Assembly (NCBI GenBank): GCA_000389735.1
Contig: APJY01000001.1
Location: 62,001-126,000, forward strand
Source: Sulfolobales archaeon Acd1
Lineage (GTDB): Archaea; Thermoproteota; Thermoprotei_A; Sulfolobales; Sulfolobaceae
Reading direction: 5' to 3'
Length of the DNA stretch: 64,000 nucleotides
Positions 18,217 through 26,236 of the stretch are shown here, piece after piece. Position 1 is the first letter of the stretch. Each line of letters begins with the position of its first letter. The notes beneath the pieces were generated by a model, which was not told where the DNA came from, searched no databases, and saw only the letters and a program-made list of their open reading frames with translations. A program made the position numbers and the translations under genes.

Positions 18217-18243
18217 TGGCTCAGGGGACGAACCTCATCACAA
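18192..18243 (-). ncRNA. C/D box guide sRNA, all four boxes exact
   Basis: Minus strand: C box GUGAUGA (18235-18241), 10-nt guide GGUUCGUCCC, D' box CUGA (18221-18224), 5-nt spacer, C' box UGAUGA (18210-18215), 12-nt guide UCACCACCGGCG, D box CUGA (18194-18197). All four boxes match the archaeal consensus. The RNA spans the junction between two same-strand genes: the C box includes the stop codon of the nucleotidyltransferase gene and the C' box overlaps the ATG of the glycosyltransferase gene. It could be processed from the mRNA. Targets not identified. Confidence 0.7.
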
Positions 18244-19311
18244 AATTATCTTATGCCTATCGTATACCGACTCGCTTATCTCTTTGTTGGGCAACACTAT
18301 CGTGCCCTCGTTCAGTAGGACGTTGTCGTAGACCTCGACCTCGTCACCCAATATGGAGGACTCTAGTCTCGCTCTCTTTCCCACGGTCACGTTGTCTCCC
18401 AGGATCGAGAAGTTGATCAGCGAGTACTTCCCCACTTTGACCCCGTTCATTAGAAGGGAGTCCTGGACTCTAGACCCTTCTCCAAGGTAACAACCGGCCC
18501 CAACCACGGAGTTGAAGACTTCAGAGTCTTCCCTTACTTCAGTCCGCTCGCCGATGAAGTAGGGGGGCGTCAGGCTCGCCCTCTCGCTTACCCTCGAGTT
18601 CTCGCTCACGAAACCCTTGGGGTGTTTCTCGACGAGGAGCCTGAAGTTGAGCTCCAGGTAATCCTCAGGCTTCCCTATGTCGGCCCATATCCCGCTGTAG
18701 CGGTAAACGCATATCCTCCTGTTCGTCTTTAGCAAGTGAGGGAGGAAGTTACGCGCGATGGACTGACCGTTCACCTCCTTGAGGAGCGCGGACTTGAAAA
18801 CGTAAATCCCCGTGTTTACGAGGTTCCCCGGCGGGATCTTCGGTTTCTCGAATACGTCTTTAAGGTAAATCCCGTCGGTGACTAAAACACCGAACCTTCT
18901 GGGATCCTCGACCTCCTTTCCAACTACGGTCGCATCACAACCCTCAGACTCGTGAAACTTCACGACCTCCCTAAGGTCAGTCTCGAAGTAAACGTCGCCG
19001 TTCAGGACGAGAGTGACGTCGTTGAGCTTGTAGTTCTCGAATATCAGCTTCAGGGGCCCTGCGTCCCCTAGCCTCTCCTTTTCTATGACCGTAACTACGT
19101 TCCTCCTCTCCATAGTCACGTGCGAGACTATCTTGTTGGCCATAACCCTCAGCGAGAGGAACACCCCTTTAGGCTCCAACCTTTCGACCTCGTCGAGAAT
19201 GTAGTCAAGAAGGGGTCTTCCGAGGATAGGTAGGAGAACCTTGGGCTTGGTGAGGCTCAGCGGTCTGAGCCTAGTAGCGTATCCCCCCGCGAGTATGATG
19301 ACGGAAACCAT
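18238..19311 (-). CDS. Sugar-1-phosphate nucleotidyltransferase with left-handed beta-helix tail
   Basis: 357 residues. N-terminal nucleotidyltransferase signature IILAGGYATRLRPLSLTKPKVLLPILGRPLLDYILDEV (G-G-x-x-T-R-L-x-P-L, then PK). LVLNGDVYFE carries the metal Asp. Residues about 240-357 are hexapeptide-type repeats (GAGCYLGEGSRVQDSLLMNGVKVGKYSLINFSILGDNVTVGKRARLESSILGDEVEVYDNV). Makes GDP-mannose, UDP-glucose or dTDP-sugar from NTP and sugar-1-phosphate; the specific sugar is undecided. It precedes the glycosyltransferase on the same strand, so it probably supplies an activated sugar for surface glycans. Confidence 0.88.
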   Translation of the reverse strand: MVSVIILAGGYATRLRPLSLTKPKVLLPILGRPLLDYILDEVERLEPKGVFLSLRVMANKIVSHVTMERRNVVTVIEKERLGDAGPLKLIFENYKLNDVTLVLNGDVYFETDLREVVKFHESEGCDATVVGKEVEDPRRFGVLVTDGIYLKDVFEKPKIPPGNLVNTGIYVFKSALLKEVNGQSIARNFLPHLLKTNRRICVYRYSGIWADIGKPEDYLELNFRLLVEKHPKGFVSENSRVSERASLTPPYFIGERTEVREDSEVFNSVVGAGCYLGEGSRVQDSLLMNGVKVGKYSLINFSILGDNVTVGKRARLESSILGDEVEVYDNVLLNEGTIVLPNKEISESVYDRHKIIL

Positions 19312-19365
19312 TGACAGCTCTGTGATAGGCGAAAAAAGAAACTTTGCTCCTTCCTCTCAGGCAGT

Positions 19366-19986
19366 TCACTTGTTGTAGTACTTCCTCAGCCTGTTCTCGG
19401 CATCGTCCCAGTTAACTACGTTCCACCAGGCGTTTATGTAATCCGCCCTCTTGTTCTTGTACTGGAGGTAGTAGGCGTGCTCGAACTCGTCAACTATTAC
19501 CAGTACGGGGAGCTCGATGATCTGGTTCATGAAGTGGTTCTCGACGGTCATGATCTGTAGGTTCCCGGTTTCGGTGTCGTAGTAAAGGACGGTCCATCCG
19601 GTTCCGGGCAACGAGTTGGCGGTCTCGGTGAAGACCTGCTTGAACCTCTCGAATGAGCCGAACTGCTTATCGATCAGGTCGGCGAGCAACCCGCCGGGCT
19701 TCCCCCCTCCTTTTCCTGCCGGGGCCATGTTCTGCCAGTAAATGGCGTGGAGCTTGTGGCCGTTGATGTTGAACACCAGCCCCCTCATCAGTCCCTGGAC
19801 GTCGTACTGGCCGGGCTGAAGCTCTCCCTTTATGACCTTCTCCATCCTCTCTAAGAACTGGTTAGCACCGTTCACGTAACCCTTGTGGTGGCCGTTGTAA
19901 TGCACGTCTACGATGTCTTTACTGATGTGAGGCTCAAGGGCGTCGACCTTGTAGGGGAGTGGAGGAAGTTCGTACCTCTTGAACAT
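19366..19986 (-). CDS. sod: Iron superoxide dismutase
   Basis: 206 residues, nearly identical in pattern to the well-studied Sulfolobus Fe-SOD. Metal ligands visible: [15 protein letters not shown] (first His), [11 protein letters not shown] (second His), and [28 protein letters not shown] with the last Asp and His. [21 protein letters not shown] is the typical loop. Cytoplasmic detoxification of superoxide. The upstream region has an AT-rich box (19999-20024). No transcription partner on this strand. Confidence 0.97.
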   Translation of the reverse strand: MFKRYELPPLPYKVDALEPHISKDIVDVHYNGHHKGYVNGANQFLERMEKVIKGELQPGQYDVQGLMRGLVFNINGHKLHAIYWQNMAPAGKGGGKPGGLLADLIDKQFGSFERFKQVFTETANSLPGTGWTVLYYDTETGNLQIMTVENHFMNQIIELPVLVIVDEFEHAYYLQYKNKRADYINAWWNVVNWDDAENRLRKYYNK

Positions 19987-20308
19987 GGTAAGTCAATTGC
20001 GTTGTTATGTAGAAGTTAATATTATCTCGTATATGTGCTTATCTGTTCAAGTCTTTCAGACTTTCTTTCGTCCTGAATCGTGTCGAAGCGAACGTATGAC
20101 GACCCACGTCATGATCGACGCGGCACTCACTATTCAGTTAGGACTCTTAAATGAGCCCAGCGGATGTTGCATAATGGGATACTTTAAGTGCAATCAGTAA
20201 ATAGCACGAACACAAAGAAGATTATCGTACGTGGAGGCAAATCGTTCTAGACTGGGCGAATAGAGTTAATAACTTGATATATTTGGTAAGGAGGAAAGGG
20301 AATAGAGA
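19987..20308. other. Intergenic region between sod and the membrane-protein gene
   Basis: 322 bp without a supportable gene. It holds the sod promoter at one end (AT-rich 19999-20024) and, at the other, a TATA box TGATATATTT (20275-20284) centred about 28 bp before ATG 20309, which fits a leaderless transcript. A TCTAGA site (GTTCTAGACTGG) is at 20246. The short plus-strand open frame 19979-20200 shows no protein-like features. Confidence 0.6.
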
Positions 20309-22363
20309 ATGAGCATGCTGAAATCACGGGATCTTTACAATATAGTAGGAGAGTACGTATGGAGAGCCGTTGTGGGCGCGCTAGTGGGATTCGTATCGTA
20401 TTACATTACGTTCACGTACTCGCTTAACTTTGACCTGGCTCTTTTGAGCATGGGCTTGGTGTTCGTCTTAGGATTACTTTTGCCAGGGGCAGTAACTGTA
20501 GGTCTGGTAACGCTCTATTTGGCGTCCTTTTTGGCGATCGTCTCGGACGCCGTATACAGGGTCGGGCTGGATAACCTCGTGAACGTGATAATATCCCTAG
20601 CAATTATTACTGTGCTATCCTTTGTACTGCCCATTTACGTGTACGTGAGGACGAGAGCTGTGGGTGTCCTGGCCTGGGGAATGACGCCTCTCATCATATC
20701 TGTCTTTGTCCTCTACGAAAGGCTCCTCTACATATCTCAGCCATCTTCAGGAGTTTCGTTCCTCCTCGGCCTGTTCACTATAAACCCGAACGTGTTCGGC
20801 GAATTAGAGGGGAGCCTGTATGTGCTGTCCATGCTAGGACTGCTCTCGCCCTCCCTGAACCTCAGGCAAAGGTGGAAGCATGTGGTCCTTGCACCCCTAA
20901 GCCCGCTCTCTTACTTTATCGTGATACTTTCGTCCAACGGACTCCAAAGCGTAGGGGCCATAACTACTCCATTAGTCCTGACGATGCTCTTAGTCGCTTT
21001 TTCTTCTGCGAGTCTCGTGGTCTTAAATTACGTTGAAAGAGACCTGCTCAAACTCTTGGCGACAATACTCGTTGCAATAACAGGATTCGTACTCTCAAGG
21101 CTTATGACCGAGCCCGGCTTTCTCCCCGTGGGATTAAGTCCGGTTTACACGTACTTAGGCATCGGATTACCTCCGGCGACGATAGGAGTATTAGGAGCCT
21201 CACTCTACCTCGGGAAGTCAACACAGGCCAAACAAACGTTTTACTCAAAACGTATAAAACTTCTCGAGGAAATTAACGACTTGCAGAACATTGTCAATAA
21301 GCTAATTAAGGGCGTCTCAACTTTAGAAAAAACAATAGGCTTAGAAGATCTCTACTCTAAGTCGATTTCCAATATAAGGGCGTCTATTACCGATCTGCCC
21401 AACAAAGTTTTATCATGTGAAGCACCTGACCTGAAGTGTTTAGAAAGTGTAGAAGAAAAGCTAGTAGAAATAAAAAAAGGAATAGTTAGGAACATCAGCG
21501 ACTTAGCGTTTGACGTCGTGACGAGGAACAATAACTTCGTAACGAAGTTCAAAAGGCTGGGCATCGTTTCGAGAACAATTCAAGCCCCTAAGGACACAGA
21601 TCTCAATTTCGAAACTTTGACCGATTTCATTGAGAAGTTAAACGAGCAAGTCAATGAATCCTTACTTTCCATAAGAAATTCAGTCATAAGCGTCGATCAG
21701 GCCTTAGAAGAGCTCATAGGACGCAAAATAGTTGCTAACAACGAATATTATGATGATGTGTTAAGCCTAGCTAATGTGGTTGACACCCTGAACCATGAGG
21801 TCTTCGATCAGGAGATCAGGATGTGCACTAACAATATGAGGGCTTTGTTGGAAACCGTTTCTGACAACCAAGTGAGGTACGAGTTGCTTAGTAGCATAAG
21901 CCGCGCGGCGCTACTTCCATTCTCATATGATAAGGTTGTTACGGTTCAAAAGTCGGCAAAAAAGCTACTCAAAGCCCTAAGCGATGAGTATACGAAAGAG
22001 TACAAAGAACTGGAAGAGCTAAACGAGGGGATAAGGGCCGATGAGGTCACACAACGCGCCAACGTCCTTAAGGACGCTATCGCTCTTCTGAACGGTAATG
22101 ATCCCATCTGTAAGAGGTTCTCTGCGGTTAACGGCTTGCTTTATGAAATCAAAAAGGCGCTTCAGCTAGTGGACATGAAAGAGGAGATCAAGGCACTCGA
22201 CAACCTAGCGCTAACTTTGGGGCCAGCACTGCAAGCCAAGAGATTTATCCCAGTAAGCGAGCTCGGCATTAAGGAGGAGTTCATTCCCCTTTTCATATCT
22301 CTTCTCAGAACTAAGGGATACAACGTCAAAGTAGAGAACGGCGAATTAAAGATAGAGAAGTAA
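20309..22363 (+). CDS. Large polytopic membrane protein with long helical cytoplasmic domain, function unknown
   Basis: 684 residues. The first 300 residues contain about nine or ten hydrophobic segments (for example GALVGFVSYYITFTYS, LALLSMGLVFVLGLLLPG, VIISLAIITVLSFVLPIYVY, ILVAITGFVLSRLM, PPATIGVLGASLYLG). Residues 310-640 are almost entirely amphipathic helix and coiled coil (KRIKLLEEINDLQNIVNKLIKGVSTLEKTI and later KKLLKALSDEYTKEYKELEELNEGI). A small C-terminal strand-helix unit ends in YNVKVENGELKIEK. Codon use is more AT-rich than in the neighbours, with many ATA, AAA and TTA codons, suggesting later acquisition. No family recognised; the architecture resembles a membrane-anchored tether or signalling scaffold. 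Confidence 0.75.
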   Translation: MSMLKSRDLYNIVGEYVWRAVVGALVGFVSYYITFTYSLNFDLALLSMGLVFVLGLLLPGAVTVGLVTLYLASFLAIVSDAVYRVGLDNLVNVIISLAIITVLSFVLPIYVYVRTRAVGVLAWGMTPLIISVFVLYERLLYISQPSSGVSFLLGLFTINPNVFGELEGSLYVLSMLGLLSPSLNLRQRWKHVVLAPLSPLSYFIVILSSNGLQSVGAITTPLVLTMLLVAFSSASLVVLNYVERDLLKLLATILVAITGFVLSRLMTEPGFLPVGLSPVYTYLGIGLPPATIGVLGASLYLGKSTQAKQTFYSKRIKLLEEINDLQNIVNKLIKGVSTLEKTIGLEDLYSKSISNIRASITDLPNKVLSCEAPDLKCLESVEEKLVEIKKGIVRNISDLAFDVVTRNNNFVTKFKRLGIVSRTIQAPKDTDLNFETLTDFIEKLNEQVNESLLSIRNSVISVDQALEELIGRKIVANNEYYDDVLSLANVVDTLNHEVFDQEIRMCTNNMRALLETVSDNQVRYELLSSISRAALLPFSYDKVVTVQKSAKKLLKALSDEYTKEYKELEELNEGIRADEVTQRANVLKDAIALLNGNDPICKRFSAVNGLLYEIKKALQLVDMKEEIKALDNLALTLGPALQAKRFIPVSELGIKEEFIPLFISLLRTKGYNVKVENGELKIEK

Positions 22364-22369
22364 ATGCAG

Positions 22370-23158
22370 TCAGACCTCGATCTCCCTCCTTACCTTCCAC
22401 TCCTTCGCCTCTATCTCTCTCTGCTCCTTTATGACCTTCTCCCACAGGGCGTCGTAGTTCTCCATGAGGTAATCGTAGACTTCCTTGACCCTTTCGAGAA
22501 CGTCGGTTTCAGTGAGCCTATGGATCCTTAGGCCGACTCTGCCGACCGCCCCTCCCCTGACCTGAACCCAATGGTAGAAGACCTCCAAGGGGTAAAGGGA
22601 TTTAGCTTTCTCTATAAGTACCTTATCCCCGTAGAGCCAGTAGAGCTCCCTCACGAAGTTCGTCGCGATCACTCTCTTCATCCTGTCCTTCCACTTCTCG
22701 AACAACTCGTCCTTAGTCTTGAGCGTGTAATTCCTGAGATAATTGTATAGGTCTTCAGCGTTGGGCGATAGAGCCAGCCCCGTGACGGCATAAACGAAGT
22801 CCCTCTGCGATAGGATGGCCTCGAAGTCCTTATTCACGTATAAATATGCCGTGGCCGCGAAGGAGTTCACTATGCCCTCCATGAATTTGGCGACCAATTC
22901 GTCCTTCGATACCTCTAGGACGACGTTCTCTCCCTTGAAGAGCCTTTCCAGCTCGTCGTAGTCGACCACGCCGGCGAAGAGTAGTTTGCCGTCAACGAAC
23001 ACTGAAGGTGTGGATATCACACCCCTCTCGAAGGCTAAGAACGGATAGAGTTCGGTGTCTATGAGCTTCACCTTATGAAGGTAGCCCTTCTCCTCGAGCC
23101 ACTCTATCAGCATGTTACACTCAACGCAGTTCCTGTGAGTGAAAATCTCCACCCTCAC
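22370..23158 (-). CDS. Glutaredoxin/thioredoxin-domain protein with alpha-helical C-terminal domain
   Basis: 262 residues. N-terminal thioredoxin fold of about 75 residues with redox pair C11-x-x-C14 (THRNCVECNMLIEWLEEKG), the cis-proline loop VISTPSVFVDG, and LLFAGVVDYDELERLF. The remaining 180 residues are helical and unrecognised (VNSFAATAYLYVNKDFEAILSQRDFVYAVTGLAL). It overlaps the upstream xpd gene by 4 bp (ATGA), so the two are cotranslated. A role in protecting the XPD iron-sulfur cluster thiols would be speculation. Confidence 0.75.
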   Translation of the reverse strand: MRVEIFTHRNCVECNMLIEWLEEKGYLHKVKLIDTELYPFLAFERGVISTPSVFVDGKLLFAGVVDYDELERLFKGENVVLEVSKDELVAKFMEGIVNSFAATAYLYVNKDFEAILSQRDFVYAVTGLALSPNAEDLYNYLRNYTLKTKDELFEKWKDRMKRVIATNFVRELYWLYGDKVLIEKAKSLYPLEVFYHWVQVRGGAVGRVGLRIHRLTETDVLERVKEVYDYLMENYDALWEKVIKEQREIEAKEWKVRREIEV

Positions 23159-24774
23159 AGCCTAACCCTGCGAGGGTTGAGGCAATTAAGGCTTTTCCTC
23201 CACCATATTTCCTCAAACCTCCTGTCAAGAAGCCAGAGGTTCGCCCTGTCTTCGGGTCCCCTGATGGCCCTCCCCACTGCCTGCCTTACCGCAATCCAGG
23301 CGTTGATCCTCAGGAAGTCGTGAAGGGGAATTCCTGCCCTGTTCGAGAAGTCTTCAGTCAGATCGTCCACTGGGGGGTAGGGAATGCCGACTACGGCTAC
23401 GTCGCTTATCCTGCTCCTCCCCTCCTCATCGACTAGCTCGATCCCCTCGGTGAGTTTCCCTCTGGAGACCGCGCATATGAGTGTCCTCTCGTTCAGCTTC
23501 GCTAGACTCTCCACCGGAGACTCTTCCGACTCCACGTACGTCGGGATCTTTAGCTTAGACGTTATTGCGTTCATGTATTCGTAGCTTGGGAAAACCGCCA
23601 ACACGTGGGACTTCGCCGAGTAGTAGATCTTGAGCAAGTAGCTCGCGTACTTGCTCGCCATTGTCTCCCTTAGCTCGTATTTGGAAGTGACGTCGATCGC
23701 TAGGTAGCAATCGAAGGCCTCATAGCTCCTGAGCCTAACGTGCTTCTCGGCGTTGAGCTCGACCACGTCCTTACCCCCGAAATCCAGGACTTTCGTTAGG
23801 TAGTTCTTAGGCGGTAACGTTCCGGACATGAGCAGCAGTCCTCCAGCCTTCTCAACTATCTCCCTGAACTCGGACAGGGGAGCGAAGGACCTGGCTATCA
23901 GCTTGCCCTCGGCGGAGTAAATCACGTAGTCCGGCGACCTTGTGGCCACCAGGAATTTAACTACGGAGCCTAAGTGTAACCTTCTGATTCTCCTCTCCTT
24001 GATCATTTTCTCCCTAAGATCCTCCAGCTCGTCGGCCAGTACCTGGAGTTCGTCCTGCGATACGAGCGGAACGTTCATCACCCTGACGTACTTCTCCCCC
24101 TGGTTGATCAGCCCCTGCGAGCTCTTCCTTATCGACTCTAGGATACTCCTTGCCTCCTGCGATGATACCTCCCTCAGGGCACCCTCCAGGCTCCTTTGGG
24201 ACAGGACCCTCTCCGTAAGGTCGGCCGCCCGATCAAGGTTGTGAGCCTCATCTATAACCACCAGGCTTTCCTCTAGCGGGACGTCAATCGACGCCCTGTA
24301 CCACGGGACGAGGAGGTAAGGGTAGGTTATCGACACGACCTCGGCCTTGCTAAGGCTGTCCTGCAGGGTATAGTAAGGACAGAAACCTTCGTTTCCTCCC
24401 CTCTCCTTGAGCTGAGCCAAGAACTCGGCCGGAGGTAACTGAGCTTCTATCTCTACGCTTCTCCTGAAGGGGCAGAGGCCGCACTTTATGTCCTCCGAGT
24501 CCACGTCCTTGGAGGCGAAAAGACAGGCGTTAGGCTTACCAACGAGGAAGGAGAACCTCTTTCCCAACCTCTTCGCTTCCCTGTAGTAAGGGAAGAACTC
24601 GTTGTGGGTTTTCACCGCCGCTATTACCCTATCGAAGAGTTCGAATCCGACCAAAAGGGAAAAGAGCGTCTTACCGCTTCCTGTGGGTGCGTTAAGCAAT
24701 ACGACCTTTTTTGACCCGAGGGCCTCTACGACCTTACCCTTCAGTTTCTCCTGCCAATCCCTGAGCTTAAGCAA
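23155..24774 (-). CDS. xpd: XPD/Rad3-type DNA helicase with iron-sulfur cluster
   Basis: 539 residues, close to the crenarchaeal XPD length. Superfamily 2B, 5'-3' helicase. Walker A NAPTGSGKT (28-36), DEAH box VVIDEAHNLD (173-181), and the four cluster cysteines C84, C98, C101 and C132 (PNACLF, IKCGLCPF, GFCPYY) all present. C-terminal helicase motifs GTLPPKNYLT, AVFPSYEYMN and WIAVRQAVGRAIRGPED (motif VI). Opening MLKLRDWQEKLK matches Sulfolobus XPD. Probable role in repair or transcription-coupled processes. First base follows the small upstream gene by 2 bp. Confidence 0.95.
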   Translation of the reverse strand: MLKLRDWQEKLKGKVVEALGSKKVVLLNAPTGSGKTLFSLLVGFELFDRVIAAVKTHNEFFPYYREAKRLGKRFSFLVGKPNACLFASKDVDSEDIKCGLCPFRRSVEIEAQLPPAEFLAQLKERGGNEGFCPYYTLQDSLSKAEVVSITYPYLLVPWYRASIDVPLEESLVVIDEAHNLDRAADLTERVLSQRSLEGALREVSSQEARSILESIRKSSQGLINQGEKYVRVMNVPLVSQDELQVLADELEDLREKMIKERRIRRLHLGSVVKFLVATRSPDYVIYSAEGKLIARSFAPLSEFREIVEKAGGLLLMSGTLPPKNYLTKVLDFGGKDVVELNAEKHVRLRSYEAFDCYLAIDVTSKYELRETMASKYASYLLKIYYSAKSHVLAVFPSYEYMNAITSKLKIPTYVESEESPVESLAKLNERTLICAVSRGKLTEGIELVDEEGRSRISDVAVVGIPYPPVDDLTEDFSNRAGIPLHDFLRINAWIAVRQAVGRAIRGPEDRANLWLLDRRFEEIWWRKSLNCLNPRRVRL

Positions 24775-24776
24775 CC

Positions 24777-25058
24777 TCAGGAGGTTATGACTTCGTCAAG
24801 CATAATATATGACACGAACTGTTCCTCGGCGAGCCTGACTATGTCCTTAGCCCTTCCCCTTACTTTGATCACGTTCATGAAACTGAAAACCTTAGTTACG
24901 TTACCGTATTTGCTTACCTTGCTTATTACAGAGTCATCCGGAGTCACGTTAGTCATCACTATTGCGATTATTTCAACGTCATGTGGGTACGAAGCGTACG
25001 AAGTTATCCTATAATCGACCTTGTCAGAGAGGTCGGCTATCATTTGAAGTTCACTCAT
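24777..25058 (-). CDS. Small conserved protein upstream of xpd, ferredoxin-like fold suspected
   Basis: 93 residues. Secondary-structure pattern is beta-alpha-beta-beta-alpha-beta: YPHDVEIIAIVMTNV, DDSVISKVSKYG, VTKVFSFMNVIKVRGR, AKDIVRLAEEQFVSYIMLDEV. The final helix-strand resembles the inhibitor I9/subtilisin-propeptide pattern (helix, then V-x-x-I-x-x-D/E), which is a weak resemblance. It ends 2 bp before xpd, so it is the first gene of the xpd operon. An AT-rich element (CTTATTTAAG, 25087-25096) lies about 33 bp upstream. Confidence 0.65.
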   Translation of the reverse strand: MSELQMIADLSDKVDYRITSYASYPHDVEIIAIVMTNVTPDDSVISKVSKYGNVTKVFSFMNVIKVRGRAKDIVRLAEEQFVSYIMLDEVITS

Positions 25059-25222
25059 GATTTGTCAATACGGATTCACGCCGTCTCTTATTTAAGTCTG
25101 TCATATGTAATTTCCATCGACTAACTTGCGCAGTCTGCGCGAGCTAAGCACGTGGTAGTACGATAACACGGTTTATACCTTAGAGCTGAAGCGTTGGTGC
25201 AAGGCCTATCAGGCGTGGGACA
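25059..25222. promoter_or_regulatory. Divergent promoter region xpd operon / Rieske gene
   Basis: 164 bp. Contains a TATA-like CTTATTTAAG (25087-25096) for the minus-strand operon, a perfect inverted repeat GCGCAG-T-CTGCGC (25128-25140), and GTTTATACC (about 25171-25179) as candidate TATA for the plus-strand Rieske gene, leaving a leader of roughly 20 nt. The inverted repeat could be an operator; no matching regulator is in the window. Confidence 0.4.
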
Positions 25223-25546
25223 ATGACTGAACCTCGCGAATCGGCCCCGAAGGAGATACCCAAAGACTTCAGGCCAGGGGAGATCCGCAAGGTAGACTTT
25301 CACGGACAGGAGGTCATCGTTATATACTTGGGGGCGAACAGGTACTACGCCCTATCGGCCAGGTGCACCCACCTTAAGTGCGACCTCTCGAAGGTAGGTG
25401 CAGTAATTAGGGAGGAGCTAGTATGCCAGTGTCACTTCTCCAGGTTCTCCCTGGCTGATGGGAGGGTCCTTAAGGGACCTGCCAGGTCCCCCCTGAAGGT
25501 GTATAAGGTGGAGGTTAGGGACGACAAGATCGTAATAGGCGAATAG
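25223..25546 (+). CDS. Rieske-type [2Fe-2S] ferredoxin
   Basis: 107 residues, ATG start. Ligands: C48-x-H50 (ARCTHLKCDL) and C68-x-x-H71 (VCQCHFSRFSL), followed by the conserved G-P-A-x-x-P-L-K-V-Y pattern (LKGPARSPLKVYKV). There is no membrane anchor, so it is a soluble Rieske ferredoxin such as those serving oxygenases or assimilatory reductases, rather than a bc1-type subunit. C70 is an additional cysteine between the ligands. It stands alone between divergent and convergent genes; the partner enzyme is not evident. Confidence 0.9.
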   Translation: MTEPRESAPKEIPKDFRPGEIRKVDFHGQEVIVIYLGANRYYALSARCTHLKCDLSKVGAVIREELVCQCHFSRFSLADGRVLKGPARSPLKVYKVEVRDDKIVIGE

Positions 25547-25552
25547 CTGAGA

Positions 25553-26179
25553 TCAGCGTAGCCCTAGACAGGACAAGATCTCCCTGGCCCTCTTGTAGCT
25601 CATCTGCCCTGGAGCTGTCTCTAAGCCCTCATCGAGGCTCGCGTAAATCAGCTCCGAGCCCAGTACGGCGAAGGCTATCCTTTCAATCGGGTCCGATCCC
25701 ATGGGCATGACGGCGAAACCCTTCCTGGCGAAGCGGGCCAGAAGCTCCTTGTAGCCTTCCCTCGCGGTCACCGCCAGTTTCCTGACCCAGGCTCCCTCGA
25801 AGCCCTTGAAGATCTCATCCACTTCCTTTACGCTAGGAACTCTGTCGAAGAAGTGGGCAGACACTATTTTCCCTTCAAACGGGACGTCTTTTCTCCTCCT
25901 CAAGAACTTGGCCTCTACGTCATAAAGCACCCCTCTGTCGTGAAGCTTCTTGTAAAGTGAGGCCTTCCACTCTTCATCTACCCCCTTGACTCCTCCCTCG
26001 CTGGGATCTCTTACGGTTACGATAACTCTGTCCTTGACCCCCTCGATCAGGGATGGGTCGAAGTCCTCCGGCCTCTCCAGGTAGTCCAGCCTGAGCTCCA
26101 CCAGGTCAGAGTCTAGAGTGGGGACTAACTTGATGTCTTCCAGACTCCTCACCGGCAGGGCAACGACCAGCTTCACCAA
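25553..26179 (-). CDS. aroD: 3-dehydroquinate dehydratase, type I
   Basis: 208 residues, TTG (26179) or GTG (26176) start. Type I Schiff-base enzyme converting 3-dehydroquinate to 3-dehydroshikimate. Visible: DLVELRLDYLERPEDFDP (substrate-binding E-x-R-x-D), VIVTVRDPSEGG, KIVSAHFFDRVPSVKE (catalytic His region is modified), VRKLAVTA with the Schiff-base Lys, and PMGSDPIERIA. Last gene of the aromatic cluster, 57 bp after aroA, with an AT-rich stretch (CCTATTATTC, minus strand) in the gap that could be a secondary promoter. Confidence 0.92.
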   Translation of the reverse strand: MVKLVVALPVRSLEDIKLVPTLDSDLVELRLDYLERPEDFDPSLIEGVKDRVIVTVRDPSEGGVKGVDEEWKASLYKKLHDRGVLYDVEAKFLRRRKDVPFEGKIVSAHFFDRVPSVKEVDEIFKGFEGAWVRKLAVTAREGYKELLARFARKGFAVMPMGSDPIERIAFAVLGSELIYASLDEGLETAPGQMSYKRAREILSCLGLR

Positions 26180-26236
26180 AGCGAGATTAAGGTCGTGGAC
26201 GCGAATAATAGGTTTGCTAAAGTCGAGAAGGGAGCG

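Larger units (their letters stand above)
14304..18474. repeat. Cluster of TCTAGA palindromes around segAB, candidate centromere-like region
   Basis: Exact TCTAGA cores lie at 14307, 15011, 15186, 15905, 16471, 16689, 17095, 17966 and 18469: nine in 4.2 kb, against eight in the remaining 60 kb of the window (my own reading). Most extend outward: GAGTCTAGACTC (14304), GGTCTAGACC (15184), GAGTCTAGAGTACTC (16687), GTAGAGTCTAGA (17960), GGACTCTAGACC (18465). One-mismatch relatives occur at 15206, 16669, 16709, 16773, 17669 and 18358. They lie in several genes and frames, so codon use does not explain them. Probable SegB-binding sites. Confidence 0.6.

Noticed and set aside
19979-20200. Plus-strand 73-codon open frame after sod
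   Set aside because: No start-site support, no protein-like composition, and it overlaps the sod promoter.
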